Source of the DNA: Enterobacter genomosp. O
GTDB taxonomy: Bacteria > Pseudomonadota > Gammaproteobacteria > Enterobacterales > Enterobacteriaceae
NCBI RefSeq assembly: GCF_001022965.1
Contig: NZ_LECZ01000026.1
Coordinates: forward strand, 868,001-932,000
Reading direction: 5' to 3'
Length of the DNA: 64,000 nucleotides
Position 1 is the first letter of the stretch, and every line of letters begins with the position of its first letter. The notes beneath the pieces are model-generated. The model did no database searches. It was not told where the DNA came from and saw nothing but the letters and a program-made list of their open reading frames with translations. Shown piece after piece: positions 30,789-38,405 of this stretch. The position numbers and the translations under genes were made by a program.

Positions 30789-33350
30789 CTACACCAGACT
30801 CTTCAGCCGATAAATCCACTCCAGCGCCTGTCGCGGTGTCAGGGAATCCGGGTCGAGGTTCTCCAGCGCTTCTACCGCCGGAGAGGTCTCTTCCGCTGGT
30901 GCCAGCAACGACATCTGCGTACCGTCAATCTGCGTCGCCGCCGCGTTTGGTGACAGGCTTTCCAGTTCACGCAGTTTCTGACGCGCGCGCTTGATCACCT
31001 CTTTCGGCACGCCTGCCAGCGCCGCGACGGCCAGACCATAGCTCTTGCTCGCTGCGCCCTCCTGCACCGTATGCATGAAGGCGATGGTATCGCCGTGCTC
31101 CAGCGCATCAAGGTGGACGTTTGCCACGCCTTCCATTTTCTCCGGCAGCTGCGTCAGCTCGAAATAGTGGGTAGCAAACAGCGTCATGGCCTTGATTTTA
31201 TTCGCAAGGCTTTCAGCACAGGCCCAGGCCAGCGACAGGCCATCGTAGGTTGACGTTCCGCGTCCGACTTCGTCCATCAGCACCAGGCTGTGCTCCGTCG
31301 CGTTATGCAGAATGTTAGCCGTTTCGGTCATTTCGACCATGAAGGTTGAGCGGCCGCTCGCCAGATCGTCCGCTGCCCCGACGCGGGTAAAGATACGGTC
31401 GATAGGGCCAATCTCTACTTTTTGCGCCGGAACGTAGCTGCCGATATAGGCGAGCAGGGCGATTAGCGCCGTCTGACGCATATAGGTACTCTTACCGCCC
31501 ATGTTCGGACCGGTAATAATCAACATTCTTCGCTGCGGCGACAGGCTCAGCGGGTTGGCGATGAACGGTTCGTTCAGCACCTGCTCAACCACCGGGTGAC
31601 GGCCTTCAGTGATGCGAATGCCGGGCTTGTCGGTAAAGGTCGGACAGGTATAGTTCAGCGTTTCAGCGCGTTCTGCCAGATTCACCAGCACGTCCAGTTC
31701 CGCCAGCGCGCTGGCGCTCAGCTGCAGGTCGGCAAGGTGCGGCATCAGCATGTCAAACAGCTCTTCATACAGCTGTTTTTCCAGCGCCAGCGCTTTGCCT
31801 TTCGAGGTGAGAACTTTGTCCTCGTACTCTTTCAGTTCGGGGATAATATAGCGTTCAGCATTTTTCAGCGTCTGGCGACGCACGTAGTGAATCGGTGCCA
31901 GGTGGCTCTGCCCGCGGCTGATCTGAATGTAATAACCGTGTACCGCGTTATAGCCCACCTTCAGGGTGTCCAGCCCGAGGCGCTCGCGCTCGCGGATTTC
32001 CAGTTTATCAAGGTAGTCCGTCGCGCCGTCGGCCAGCGCGCGCCACTCGTCCAGCTCCTCGTTATAGCCCGGGGCAATTACGCCGCCATCACGCACCAGA
32101 ACCGGAGGCGCATCGATAATGGCGCGTTCAAGCAGTTCGCGAAGCTCGGTAAATTCGCCCATGGTTTCTCGGAGCTTCTGTACCGGCGCGCTGTCAACGT
32201 CGCTCAGCTGTGCACGCAGCTCCGGCAGCTGCTGGAAGGCATGGCGCATCCGCGCGAGATCGCGTGGTCGCGCGGTTCGCAGAGCCAGACGGGCCAGGAT
32301 ACGCTCCATGTCCCCCACCTGGCGCAGGACAGGCTGCAGCTCGGTATAGCGATCCTGCAAAGCGGCAATTGTCTGCTGACGGCAAACAAGCGTGTCGGTA
32401 TCGCGAACCGGCATATGCAGCCAGCGTTTCAGCATGCGGCTGCCCATTGGCGTCACCGTACTGTCGAGGACCGACGCGAGCGTATTTTCTACGCCCCCTG
32501 CCAGGTTCTGGGTAATCTCCAGGTTACGGCGCGTGGCGGCATCCATGATGATGCTGTCCTGCTGGCGCTCCATGGTGATAGAGCGGATATGCGGCAGGGC
32601 GGTGCGCTGGGTATCTTTCACGTACTGCAGAAGGCAACCTGCCGCACACAGCCCGCGCGGGGCATTTTCAACGCCAAAGCCAATCAGATCGCGGGTGCCA
32701 AACTGCAGATTCAGCTGCTGGCGCGCGGTATCAATTTCGAATTCCCACAGCGGACGACGGCGCAACCCGCGACGGCCTTCAATCAGCGCCATTTCGGCGA
32801 AATCTTCGGCATAGAGCAATTCTGCCGGGTTGGTGCGCTGCAGTTCGGCAGCCATCGTTTCTCGGTCAGCCGGTTCACTCAGACGAAAACGTCCGGAGCT
32901 GATGTCCAGCGTCGCGTAGCCAAACCCCTTGCCGTCCTGCCACAGCGCGGCAAGCAGGTTATCCTGGCGTTCCTGCAGCAGGGCTTCATCGCTGATGGTG
33001 CCTGGCGTGACGATGCGCACGACTTTGCGTTCAACCGGACCTTTCGAGGTCGCCGGATCGCCGATCTGTTCGCAGATGGCGACGGACTCACCCTGATTCA
33101 CCAGCTTCGCCAGGTAATTCTCTACCGCGTGATGCGGGATACCCGCCATCGGGATGGGCTCGCCTGCCGATGCGCCTCGTTTGGTCAGCGAGATGTCGAG
33201 CAGCTGCGACGCGCGTTTGGCATCGTCATAAAACAGCTCGTAAAAATCGCCCATACGGTAAAACAGCAGGATTTCAGGATGCTGTGCTTTCAGCTTCAGA
33301 TACTGCTGCATCATCGGCGTATGTGCGTCGAAATTGTCGATTGTGCTCAT
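30789..33350 (-). CDS. mutS: DNA mismatch repair ATPase MutS
   Basis: MutS recognises mismatches and recruits MutL and MutH. The 853-residue protein equals the E. coli length. The mismatch-wedging Phe36-x-Glu38 is in GDFYELF, and connector, lever and clamp domains follow. The C-terminal ATPase has Walker [10 protein letters not shown], the signature STFMVEM and Walker [11 protein letters not shown]. The tail includes the tetramerisation/beta-clamp segment before [12 protein letters not shown]. The gene appears intact, with no frameshift. Confidence 0.99.
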   Translation of the reverse strand: MSTIDNFDAHTPMMQQYLKLKAQHPEILLFYRMGDFYELFYDDAKRASQLLDISLTKRGASAGEPIPMAGIPHHAVENYLAKLVNQGESVAICEQIGDPATSKGPVERKVVRIVTPGTISDEALLQERQDNLLAALWQDGKGFGYATLDISSGRFRLSEPADRETMAAELQRTNPAELLYAEDFAEMALIEGRRGLRRRPLWEFEIDTARQQLNLQFGTRDLIGFGVENAPRGLCAAGCLLQYVKDTQRTALPHIRSITMERQQDSIIMDAATRRNLEITQNLAGGVENTLASVLDSTVTPMGSRMLKRWLHMPVRDTDTLVCRQQTIAALQDRYTELQPVLRQVGDMERILARLALRTARPRDLARMRHAFQQLPELRAQLSDVDSAPVQKLRETMGEFTELRELLERAIIDAPPVLVRDGGVIAPGYNEELDEWRALADGATDYLDKLEIRERERLGLDTLKVGYNAVHGYYIQISRGQSHLAPIHYVRRQTLKNAERYIIPELKEYEDKVLTSKGKALALEKQLYEELFDMLMPHLADLQLSASALAELDVLVNLAERAETLNYTCPTFTDKPGIRITEGRHPVVEQVLNEPFIANPLSLSPQRRMLIITGPNMGGKSTYMRQTALIALLAYIGSYVPAQKVEIGPIDRIFTRVGAADDLASGRSTFMVEMTETANILHNATEHSLVLMDEVGRGTSTYDGLSLAWACAESLANKIKAMTLFATHYFELTQLPEKMEGVANVHLDALEHGDTIAFMHTVQEGAASKSYGLAVAALAGVPKEVIKRARQKLRELESLSPNAAATQIDGTQMSLLAPAEETSPAVEALENLDPDSLTPRQALEWIYRLKSLV

Positions 33351-33463
33351 GGAGTTATGATGTCCATTTCTTTGAAAATAAAACGTTTTGAGCGGCTCAG
33401 TGGCCGTTTGTTCCTTCTATTGTCGCATGAAAAAAAGGTACGGCGCAGAAAAATGTCGTTGCT

Positions 33464-33694
33464 TTACGAGGTGCCTTCCGACATGAGCTCAATGACGATT
33501 TTTCCGTGCTCCACGCCCACTCTGACCCGGGAGTGGGTGGTAAACCCCGCCTGTTCAAGCCAGTCGCCTTTTAGGCTCAGCGCCGCATGCACGCTGTAAC
33601 GCTTCGGTATCTTGGTATTGCGGTCTTCATGGCGCTTTCTAAAATATCCCACTTTTAAATGGCGATAGGGTTTGCTGCTCGCTCTCTCTTGCAT
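33464..33694 (-). CDS. SymE-like type I toxin family protein
   Basis: A 76-residue basic protein whose C-terminal half (LKGDWLEQAGFTTHSRVRVGVEHGKIVI) resembles the SymE toxin domain. SymE is an AbrB-fold-derived, SOS-induced E. coli protein controlled by the antisense RNA SymR. The ATG at 33694 follows GGAG at 5-base spacing; an upstream TTG (33718) has no such site. A LexA-type box lies 39-56 bp upstream, supporting SOS control as for symE. E. coli SymE has about 113 residues, so this copy lacks the C-terminal extension and may differ in activity. An antisense regulator on the plus strand around the start codon would be expected but could not be identified. Confidence 0.7.
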   Translation of the reverse strand: MQERASSKPYRHLKVGYFRKRHEDRNTKIPKRYSVHAALSLKGDWLEQAGFTTHSRVRVGVEHGKIVIELMSEGTS

Positions 33695-33734
33695 AGGGTC
33701 TCCTGACAACACGGACAACGGTCATGTCTGATGC

Positions 33735-33750
33735 CTGTATAAAATACCAG
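33735..33750 (-). promoter_or_regulatory. Candidate LexA (SOS) box upstream of the SymE-like gene
   Basis: CTG-N10-CAG with an AT-only-biased core (CTGTATAAAATACCAG). The E. coli LexA consensus is CTG-N10-CAG with alternating TA. It lies about 40 bp before the ATG and overlaps a TATA-rich stretch that could be the -10 on the minus strand. Confidence 0.6.
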
Positions 33751-33828
33751 TGATTGTCGGGCGGTGCAGGGCTAAAACTGGAATCAGCCTTCAGAAAACG
33801 GCATGCAACAACTGAAATTCTGCGCTTA

Positions 33829-33851
33829 AAGGTGTATCGTTAATGCACTTT
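33829..33851 (+). promoter_or_regulatory. Candidate NsrR site upstream of ygbA
   Basis: AAGGTGTATCG-T-TAATGCACTTT is an 11-1-11 inverted repeat. Each arm matches 8 of 11 positions of the NsrR arm consensus AAGATGYATTT. It ends 18 bp before the ygbA ATG. E. coli ygbA is a known NsrR target, which makes this assignment likely. Confidence 0.65.
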
Positions 33852-33869
33852 ATTATTCGGTGAGCCGTT

Positions 33870-34214
33870 ATGTCCGGTAAACGCATATCACGAGAAAAAG
33901 AGACCATCGCGAAGATGATCGCGCTGTATGAAAAGCAGTGCCCGCAGGCTTCGCAGGACGCAGGGCATTATCAGGCGCTGAAGGCGTATGCGGATAAGCG
34001 CCTGGATAAATGCGTTTTTGGGGAGGAAAAGCCGGCCTGCAAACAGTGCCCGGTGCACTGCTACCAGGCAGCCAGACGCGAAGAGATGAAGCAGGTTATG
34101 CGCTGGGCAGGCCCGCGTATGTTATGGCGTCATCCCATCCTGACCGTTCGTCATCTGATTGATGACCGCCGTCCCGTGCCGGAACTGCCGGAGAAGTACC
34201 GTCCGAAAAAGTGA
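33870..34214 (+). CDS. ygbA: Nitrous-oxide-stimulated promoter family protein YgbA
   Basis: A 114-residue cytoplasmic protein of PF11756-type (YgbA). It has a cysteine-rich centre, CVFGEEKPACKQCPVHC, with four cysteines that could bind a metal or a cluster, flanked by basic helices. The ATG at 33870 follows GTGAG. E. coli ygbA is NO-induced through NsrR and lies between fhlA and mutS, the same neighbourhood as here. A matching operator lies upstream. The molecular function is not established with certainty. Confidence 0.88.
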   Translation: MSGKRISREKETIAKMIALYEKQCPQASQDAGHYQALKAYADKRLDKCVFGEEKPACKQCPVHCYQAARREEMKQVMRWAGPRMLWRHPILTVRHLIDDRRPVPELPEKYRPKK

Positions 34215-34219
34215 CCGGT

Positions 34220-35440
34220 TCAGCGTCTCAGCGGGCGGCAAATTACGTTGAGGGCCAGCGCGCTAAAGAGCGGGAAAATTGCCAGCAGGAGCCAGGGGTA
34301 TATCGCCTGCGTTGAGGGCACCAGAGCGCGATCCAGTAGATTGCCAAACAGTAAATTTCCAGCCAGTACCGCGACGCCTCCGGCAGTAGAGAGTGCGCCG
34401 TAGTGCGCCCCCAGCGTTGATTCCTCGGCGAAGCGCGGAATGAGATCTTTTGCCGATGGCACCAGCAGCATCTGTCCCAGCGTCAACAGCGTTACAAAAC
34501 ATACCGACGGCATAAGCCGCAGCCAGCCCTCAGGCGGTTCTGTCGCCGCAAACATCGCCACGCTCGCAAAGGCGGCGGAGAGCAGCAAGAAGCCCACCGG
34601 CAGAATTCTCACTGCCCCCACGCGTCGGGCGAAGCGGGCCAGCGGAAGCTGCAAAGTGATGATCAGCACCGAGGCCAGCATAAACAGCGGGCCAAGATCT
34701 TTCTCATTTCCGCCAGAGCGCTGGATTTCTACCGGCAGCGCCAGATAGAGCTGGTTATAGCTTAACAGCCACGAGCTGTAGGCAATGATAAAGGCGACAA
34801 AGCGCGGCTGGCGGAACGTCGTCCACCAGGGCTGTATGTTTAGCGTCTGTGAACGGTGGTGGGAAGCAGGAAGGCAGAAGTACAGCACCACCAGGGCAAT
34901 AATGAAAACCCCTGCACCCGCCAGCGCCACCTGGCGGAAGCCAAGCCCCGTCAGCAGGGCACCGACAACCGGGCCCAGTACCGCGCCGAGTTCACCGCAG
35001 ACGGCAAAGAGGGCAAACCACTCCGCCCTGCTGCGCTTGCCTCTCGCCTCGCTTTGCGTGCCTGCTTTTGCCAGCAGTGCCTCAATCGAGGGGGAGAACA
35101 ATGCGCCGCCGATACCGGTCAGGCACGCCCCAAGAATGATGGGCCAGAGTGCGTGCCCGAACGCCAGCAGCAGATAGCCCGCGACGCGAATAACGCACCC
35201 GCTCAAAATAACGACTTTCGCGCCAAACCGGTCCGAGAGCGCACCGCCGACGATAAACATTCCCTGCTGGGAGAACGTGCGAAGGCCCAGGATCAGCCCG
35301 ATAAGCCCGCCGGAGAGCAGCATATCGTCGCGCAGGAATATCGCCAGGAAGGGAACGACGGCGTAAAAGCCAATGTTAAAAACAAACTGGCTACCCAGTA
35401 AAACGGGCGGACAGAGCGTGGTGGCAGGGCGAAGGGGCAT
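34220..35440 (-). CDS. MFS transporter in the iron-uptake operon
   Basis: A 406-residue, 12-segment major facilitator. The motif A-like loop GGALSDRFGAKVVILSG lies between TM2 and TM3, and cytoplasmic basic patches (GKRSRAEW) are visible. It is the last gene of a four-gene minus-strand unit (binding protein, permease, ATPase, MFS), 16 bp after the ATPase gene. Given that context and a Fur-type box upstream of the unit, export of a siderophore or of its fragments, or inner-membrane passage of a siderophore, is plausible. The sequence alone only shows a multidrug-like MFS protein. It converges with ygbA, 5 bp apart. Confidence 0.78.
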   Translation of the reverse strand: MPLRPATTLCPPVLLGSQFVFNIGFYAVVPFLAIFLRDDMLLSGGLIGLILGLRTFSQQGMFIVGGALSDRFGAKVVILSGCVIRVAGYLLLAFGHALWPIILGACLTGIGGALFSPSIEALLAKAGTQSEARGKRSRAEWFALFAVCGELGAVLGPVVGALLTGLGFRQVALAGAGVFIIALVVLYFCLPASHHRSQTLNIQPWWTTFRQPRFVAFIIAYSSWLLSYNQLYLALPVEIQRSGGNEKDLGPLFMLASVLIITLQLPLARFARRVGAVRILPVGFLLLSAAFASVAMFAATEPPEGWLRLMPSVCFVTLLTLGQMLLVPSAKDLIPRFAEESTLGAHYGALSTAGGVAVLAGNLLFGNLLDRALVPSTQAIYPWLLLAIFPLFSALALNVICRPLRR

Positions 35441-35456
35441 CGTCGTTCACTCGCCC

Positions 35457-36221
35457 CTACACGATAAAGTGAATGTGCTTTTTGCCATGGAACGGCGAGA
35501 TCTCAATTTTGGTTTTGACCCGGAAGACATCCCACAGCAGCGACTCGGATAAAATGTCCTGCGGCGTTCCCGTCGCCACAATTTGCCCTTTCTGCATCAC
35601 AATCAGCGAGTCACAGAACATCGAGGCGTGATTGAGATCGTGGATTGCGACAATGCTGGTGACCGGTAATTCGCTGATCAAATGCATCAGCTGCATCTGA
35701 TGATGAATGTCCAGGTGATTTGTCGGTTCATCCAGCAGGATTTCAGTCGGGGTCTGGGCTAGCGCGCGGGCAATGTGTACGCGCTGGCGCTCGCCGCCGG
35801 AGAGGCTCAGCCAGCCCTGGTCGCTTTTATCCAGCATATCCACGCGCTGCAGGGCGGCGGTGACGGTCTCGTCATCGTGCGTGCTCCAGTTGGAAAAAGG
35901 GGAGTGGTGCGGAATACGCCCGAGCTTCACCACGTCGCGCACGCGCATATTGGCGTCGGTCATCCCGTGCTGTTCAACGAAGGCGACCCGGCGGGCAAGC
36001 TGCTTTTTGGCAATGCGAGAGATGTCCTGGCCGTCCAGCGTCACACAGCCCGCATCCGGGCGGCGCAGGCCTGCCAGAATGCGCAGAAGCGATGATTTAC
36101 CGCAGCCGTTAGGGCCAAGCAGTCCTACCGTTTCTCCCCGTGACACCTTCAGCGAAACGTCATTAACGATGACTTTTTTACCCACCTTCCAGGTAATATT
36201 TTCAGCGCAGATACTCATCAC
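35457..36221 (-). CDS. Iron-siderophore type ABC transporter ATP-binding protein
   Basis: A 254-residue FepC/FhuC/BtuD-like ATPase. Walker A GPNGCGKSS is at about 35-43, the ABC signature LSGGERQRVHIARAL at about 138-152 and Walker B EILLDEPTNHLD follows, with a switch His in VAIHDLNHA. It pairs with the FecCD-type permease encoded upstream and overlaps it by 4 bases (ATGA). Role: powering import of an iron complex through the inner membrane. Confidence 0.9.
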   Translation of the reverse strand: MMSICAENITWKVGKKVIVNDVSLKVSRGETVGLLGPNGCGKSSLLRILAGLRRPDAGCVTLDGQDISRIAKKQLARRVAFVEQHGMTDANMRVRDVVKLGRIPHHSPFSNWSTHDDETVTAALQRVDMLDKSDQGWLSLSGGERQRVHIARALAQTPTEILLDEPTNHLDIHHQMQLMHLISELPVTSIVAIHDLNHASMFCDSLIVMQKGQIVATGTPQDILSESLLWDVFRVKTKIEISPFHGKKHIHFIV

Positions 36222-37255
36222 TTATTCCTTGAGCGGTAGATAATCACGGCAAAGAACGGAACGCCAACCAGCGCGGTTACCACGCCCACGGGCAGGCTTT
36301 GCGGGGCAATCAGCATGCGCGAGGCGATATCTGCAAGCACCATCAGGATTGCGCCAGCCAGCGCGCTGGCAATCAGCAGCGTACGGTGCAGCGGCCCGAA
36401 CAGGAAACGCATGACGTGCGGCACCACCAGCCCGACAAAGCCGATTGAGCCCGCCATGCTAACGATGGTCGCGGTAATCAGTGCGGTGGTGGTGAAGAGC
36501 GCCAGGCGCACCCACGGGACGGCGATGCCCAGCGACGCCGCGGCGTCATCGCCAAACGTAAAGGCATCCAGCGCCCGGGAATAGTAGAGGCAAATGGCTA
36601 GCCCAATCAGCACAACCACCAGTGCCAGCTGGAACTCAGGCCAGCGAACGCCGCTGAAGCTGCCCAGCAGCCAGAACATTACGTCGCGCGCCTGCTGCGC
36701 ACTGGCGGAGGTGCTGATGGTGTAGGCGGTAATAGCATTAAACAGCTGAGAGGCGGCTACGCCCGCCAGAATGGTGCGTTCATTGCCGCCGCGCGCGCCG
36801 TTGGTCAGGAAGGCGACAAACGCAAAGGCGGCGAACGCCCCGGCAAAGGCGCCGGCGGAGAGCGACACCGCGCCGGTGCCGATCCCCAACACTACGACGG
36901 ATACCGCCCCGGTCGACGCGCCCGCGGACACGCCAAGCACGTACGGCTCCGCCAGCGCGTTCTTCAGCAGGCTTTGCAATACGGCACCGCAGATGGCCAG
37001 CCCTGCGCCGCAGCAGGCTGCCACCAGCGCGCGGCTCAGGCGAAAGTCCCAGATAACGCTTTCATAGATGCGGTTGAGCGGAACCCCGGTGAACCCCATT
37101 TTATTGCTGATGGCATAAAAGACGTTCTGCATCGGGATGGACAGCTCGCCGACGCTGACGCTTAGCGCGATAACCAGAAATAACAGGACAAAGGCGAGCA
37201 GGCACGAGCTCGTCAGCACCAGGCTCTGCCGGGCCTGAAGAACGGCGGATGTCAT
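36218..37255 (-). CDS. FecCD-family ABC transporter permease
   Basis: A 345-residue inner-membrane permease of the BtuC/FecCD family with about ten hydrophobic segments. Typical blocks are LAICGAVLQSLLKNALAEPYVLGVSAGAS (seen in part as GAVLQSLLKN and LGVSAGAS) and GSIGFVGLVVPHVMR, the coupling-helix region that contacts the ATPase. A single permease gene implies a homodimer. It overlaps the binding-protein gene by one base and the ATPase gene by four. The Fe-siderophore class is secure; the exact ligand is unknown. Confidence 0.9.
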   Translation of the reverse strand: MTSAVLQARQSLVLTSSCLLAFVLLFLVIALSVSVGELSIPMQNVFYAISNKMGFTGVPLNRIYESVIWDFRLSRALVAACCGAGLAICGAVLQSLLKNALAEPYVLGVSAGASTGAVSVVVLGIGTGAVSLSAGAFAGAFAAFAFVAFLTNGARGGNERTILAGVAASQLFNAITAYTISTSASAQQARDVMFWLLGSFSGVRWPEFQLALVVVLIGLAICLYYSRALDAFTFGDDAAASLGIAVPWVRLALFTTTALITATIVSMAGSIGFVGLVVPHVMRFLFGPLHRTLLIASALAGAILMVLADIASRMLIAPQSLPVGVVTALVGVPFFAVIIYRSRNK

Positions 37256-38253
37256 CAGTTCAGCCCCAGTTTTCTGAGCTGTTCGCCGACCTGCTCAGCC
37301 CCGTAAATCGTTCGGATCGTCGGGTTCATCGCCTGGCCGTCCATCACCACGATATGGCCTTTTTTCACCGCATCCAGCTGGCTTACCGCCGGATCGCTCT
37401 TCAGGAATTTGATTTTTTCTTCCGCGTTATCCAGCGCCCAGCGGTTGCGGTCGAGGCTGGACACCACGATGACATCCGGATTTGCGGCAATAATGCTTTC
37501 CCAGCCGACGGTTGGCCATTCGGTCTCAGAAGTGATGGCGTTGTGCCCGCCCAGCACGTCAGCGATGAACCCTGAGGCGCTGTTTTTACCGCCGACGTAG
37601 GCGTCCGCAGAAGGGGATGAGCTGGAGAACCAGAAGACAAACGACAGGTCTTTTTTATTCTTGCTGAATTCCTTACGCAGGTCGGCCTCGCGTTTTTTGA
37701 AATCCGCAATGACGGCCTGGCCGCGATCTTCAACGTTGAAAATTTTAGCGAAATCCTCAATCTCTTTATAGAGATAGGTCATATCCCACAGCTTCTGGCG
37801 GCTGCCGTACATATCGCCGGCGGCCTTTTTGGTCGCGCACATGCCCGGTGATAAATAGCTGTTCACGCCGACGGTGGCCAGATCTTCACGCTTTGCGACC
37901 TTACTCTCCGGCCCAAGCAGCAGAGGAAGCTGGGCAGGAACAAAATCAGGGTTTTGCGACAGGATGGATTCCAGCGTCGGGATTTCTACCGTCAGGGTTT
38001 TGATTTTTGCATTCTGTTCCGCCAGCTGCGGCAGCACTTTGGTCGGCCAGAAGGCGCTAGCCTTCACCTTATCTTCCAGGCCCAGCAGGAGCAAAATTTC
38101 GACGGTGTTCTGACCCAGGGCCACGACGCGTTCCGGCGCTTTGTTGAACGTCTCTTTATAGCCACAGTTTTCAATCGTCAGGGGATAGGTGGTTGCCAGA
38201 GCAGAACCGACCGACGCAATCGCCAGGCCTAACGCGCAGATGACCTTTTTCAT
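37255..38253 (-). CDS. Periplasmic iron-complex binding protein (type III)
   Basis: A 332-residue exported protein with an N-terminal signal peptide (MKKVICALGLAIASVGSALA, cleavage near residue 20), lacking a lipobox cysteine. It is followed by a TroA/BtuF-fold binding domain with the family pattern ERVVALGQNTVEILLLLGL near the start and GWESIIAANPDVIVV in the second lobe. It is the first gene of the uptake operon. A Fur-type box lies 34 bp upstream of its ATG. The ligand could be a hydroxamate or catecholate siderophore, haem or another iron chelate; this cannot be decided from sequence. Confidence 0.87.
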   Translation of the reverse strand: MKKVICALGLAIASVGSALATTYPLTIENCGYKETFNKAPERVVALGQNTVEILLLLGLEDKVKASAFWPTKVLPQLAEQNAKIKTLTVEIPTLESILSQNPDFVPAQLPLLLGPESKVAKREDLATVGVNSYLSPGMCATKKAAGDMYGSRQKLWDMTYLYKEIEDFAKIFNVEDRGQAVIADFKKREADLRKEFSKNKKDLSFVFWFSSSSPSADAYVGGKNSASGFIADVLGGHNAITSETEWPTVGWESIIAANPDVIVVSSLDRNRWALDNAEEKIKFLKSDPAVSQLDAVKKGHIVVMDGQAMNPTIRTIYGAEQVGEQLRKLGLN

Positions 38254-38286
38254 TAAACGCTACCCTTCATTAATATTATTGTTGTT

Positions 38287-38305
38287 GCAAATGAAACTCA
38301 TTATT
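38287..38305 (-). promoter_or_regulatory. Fur box of the iron-uptake operon
   Basis: GCAAATGAAACTCATTATT matches 14 of 19 positions of the Fur consensus GATAATGATAATCATTATC. It lies 34-52 bp upstream of the binding-protein ATG, where a repressor would block transcription. Confidence 0.75.
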
Positions 38306-38372
38306 AAGGCGGAATTTTATACAGAGGAAACGATTTTGTGTCAATGAGGGACAGTTGCGCAGGGTAACGAAT

Positions 38373-38394
38373 GGCGGTGTCAGAAAACACCGCC
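38373..38394 (-). terminator. Hairpin after fhlA
   Basis: GGCGGTGT (38373-38380), loop CAGAAA and ACACCGCC (38387-38394), a perfect 8-bp stem 11 bp past the fhlA stop. There is no clear T-run on the minus strand, so it is only a weak terminator candidate. Confidence 0.45.
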
Positions 38395-38405
38395 GGAATG
38401 CGGCC

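Noticed and set aside
31596..33599. 667-codon open frame on the plus strand opposite mutS
   Set aside because: It lies antisense to the intact, fully recognisable mutS, has low-complexity His/Arg/Gln-rich composition and no family features; an open shadow frame caused by high GC codon usage.
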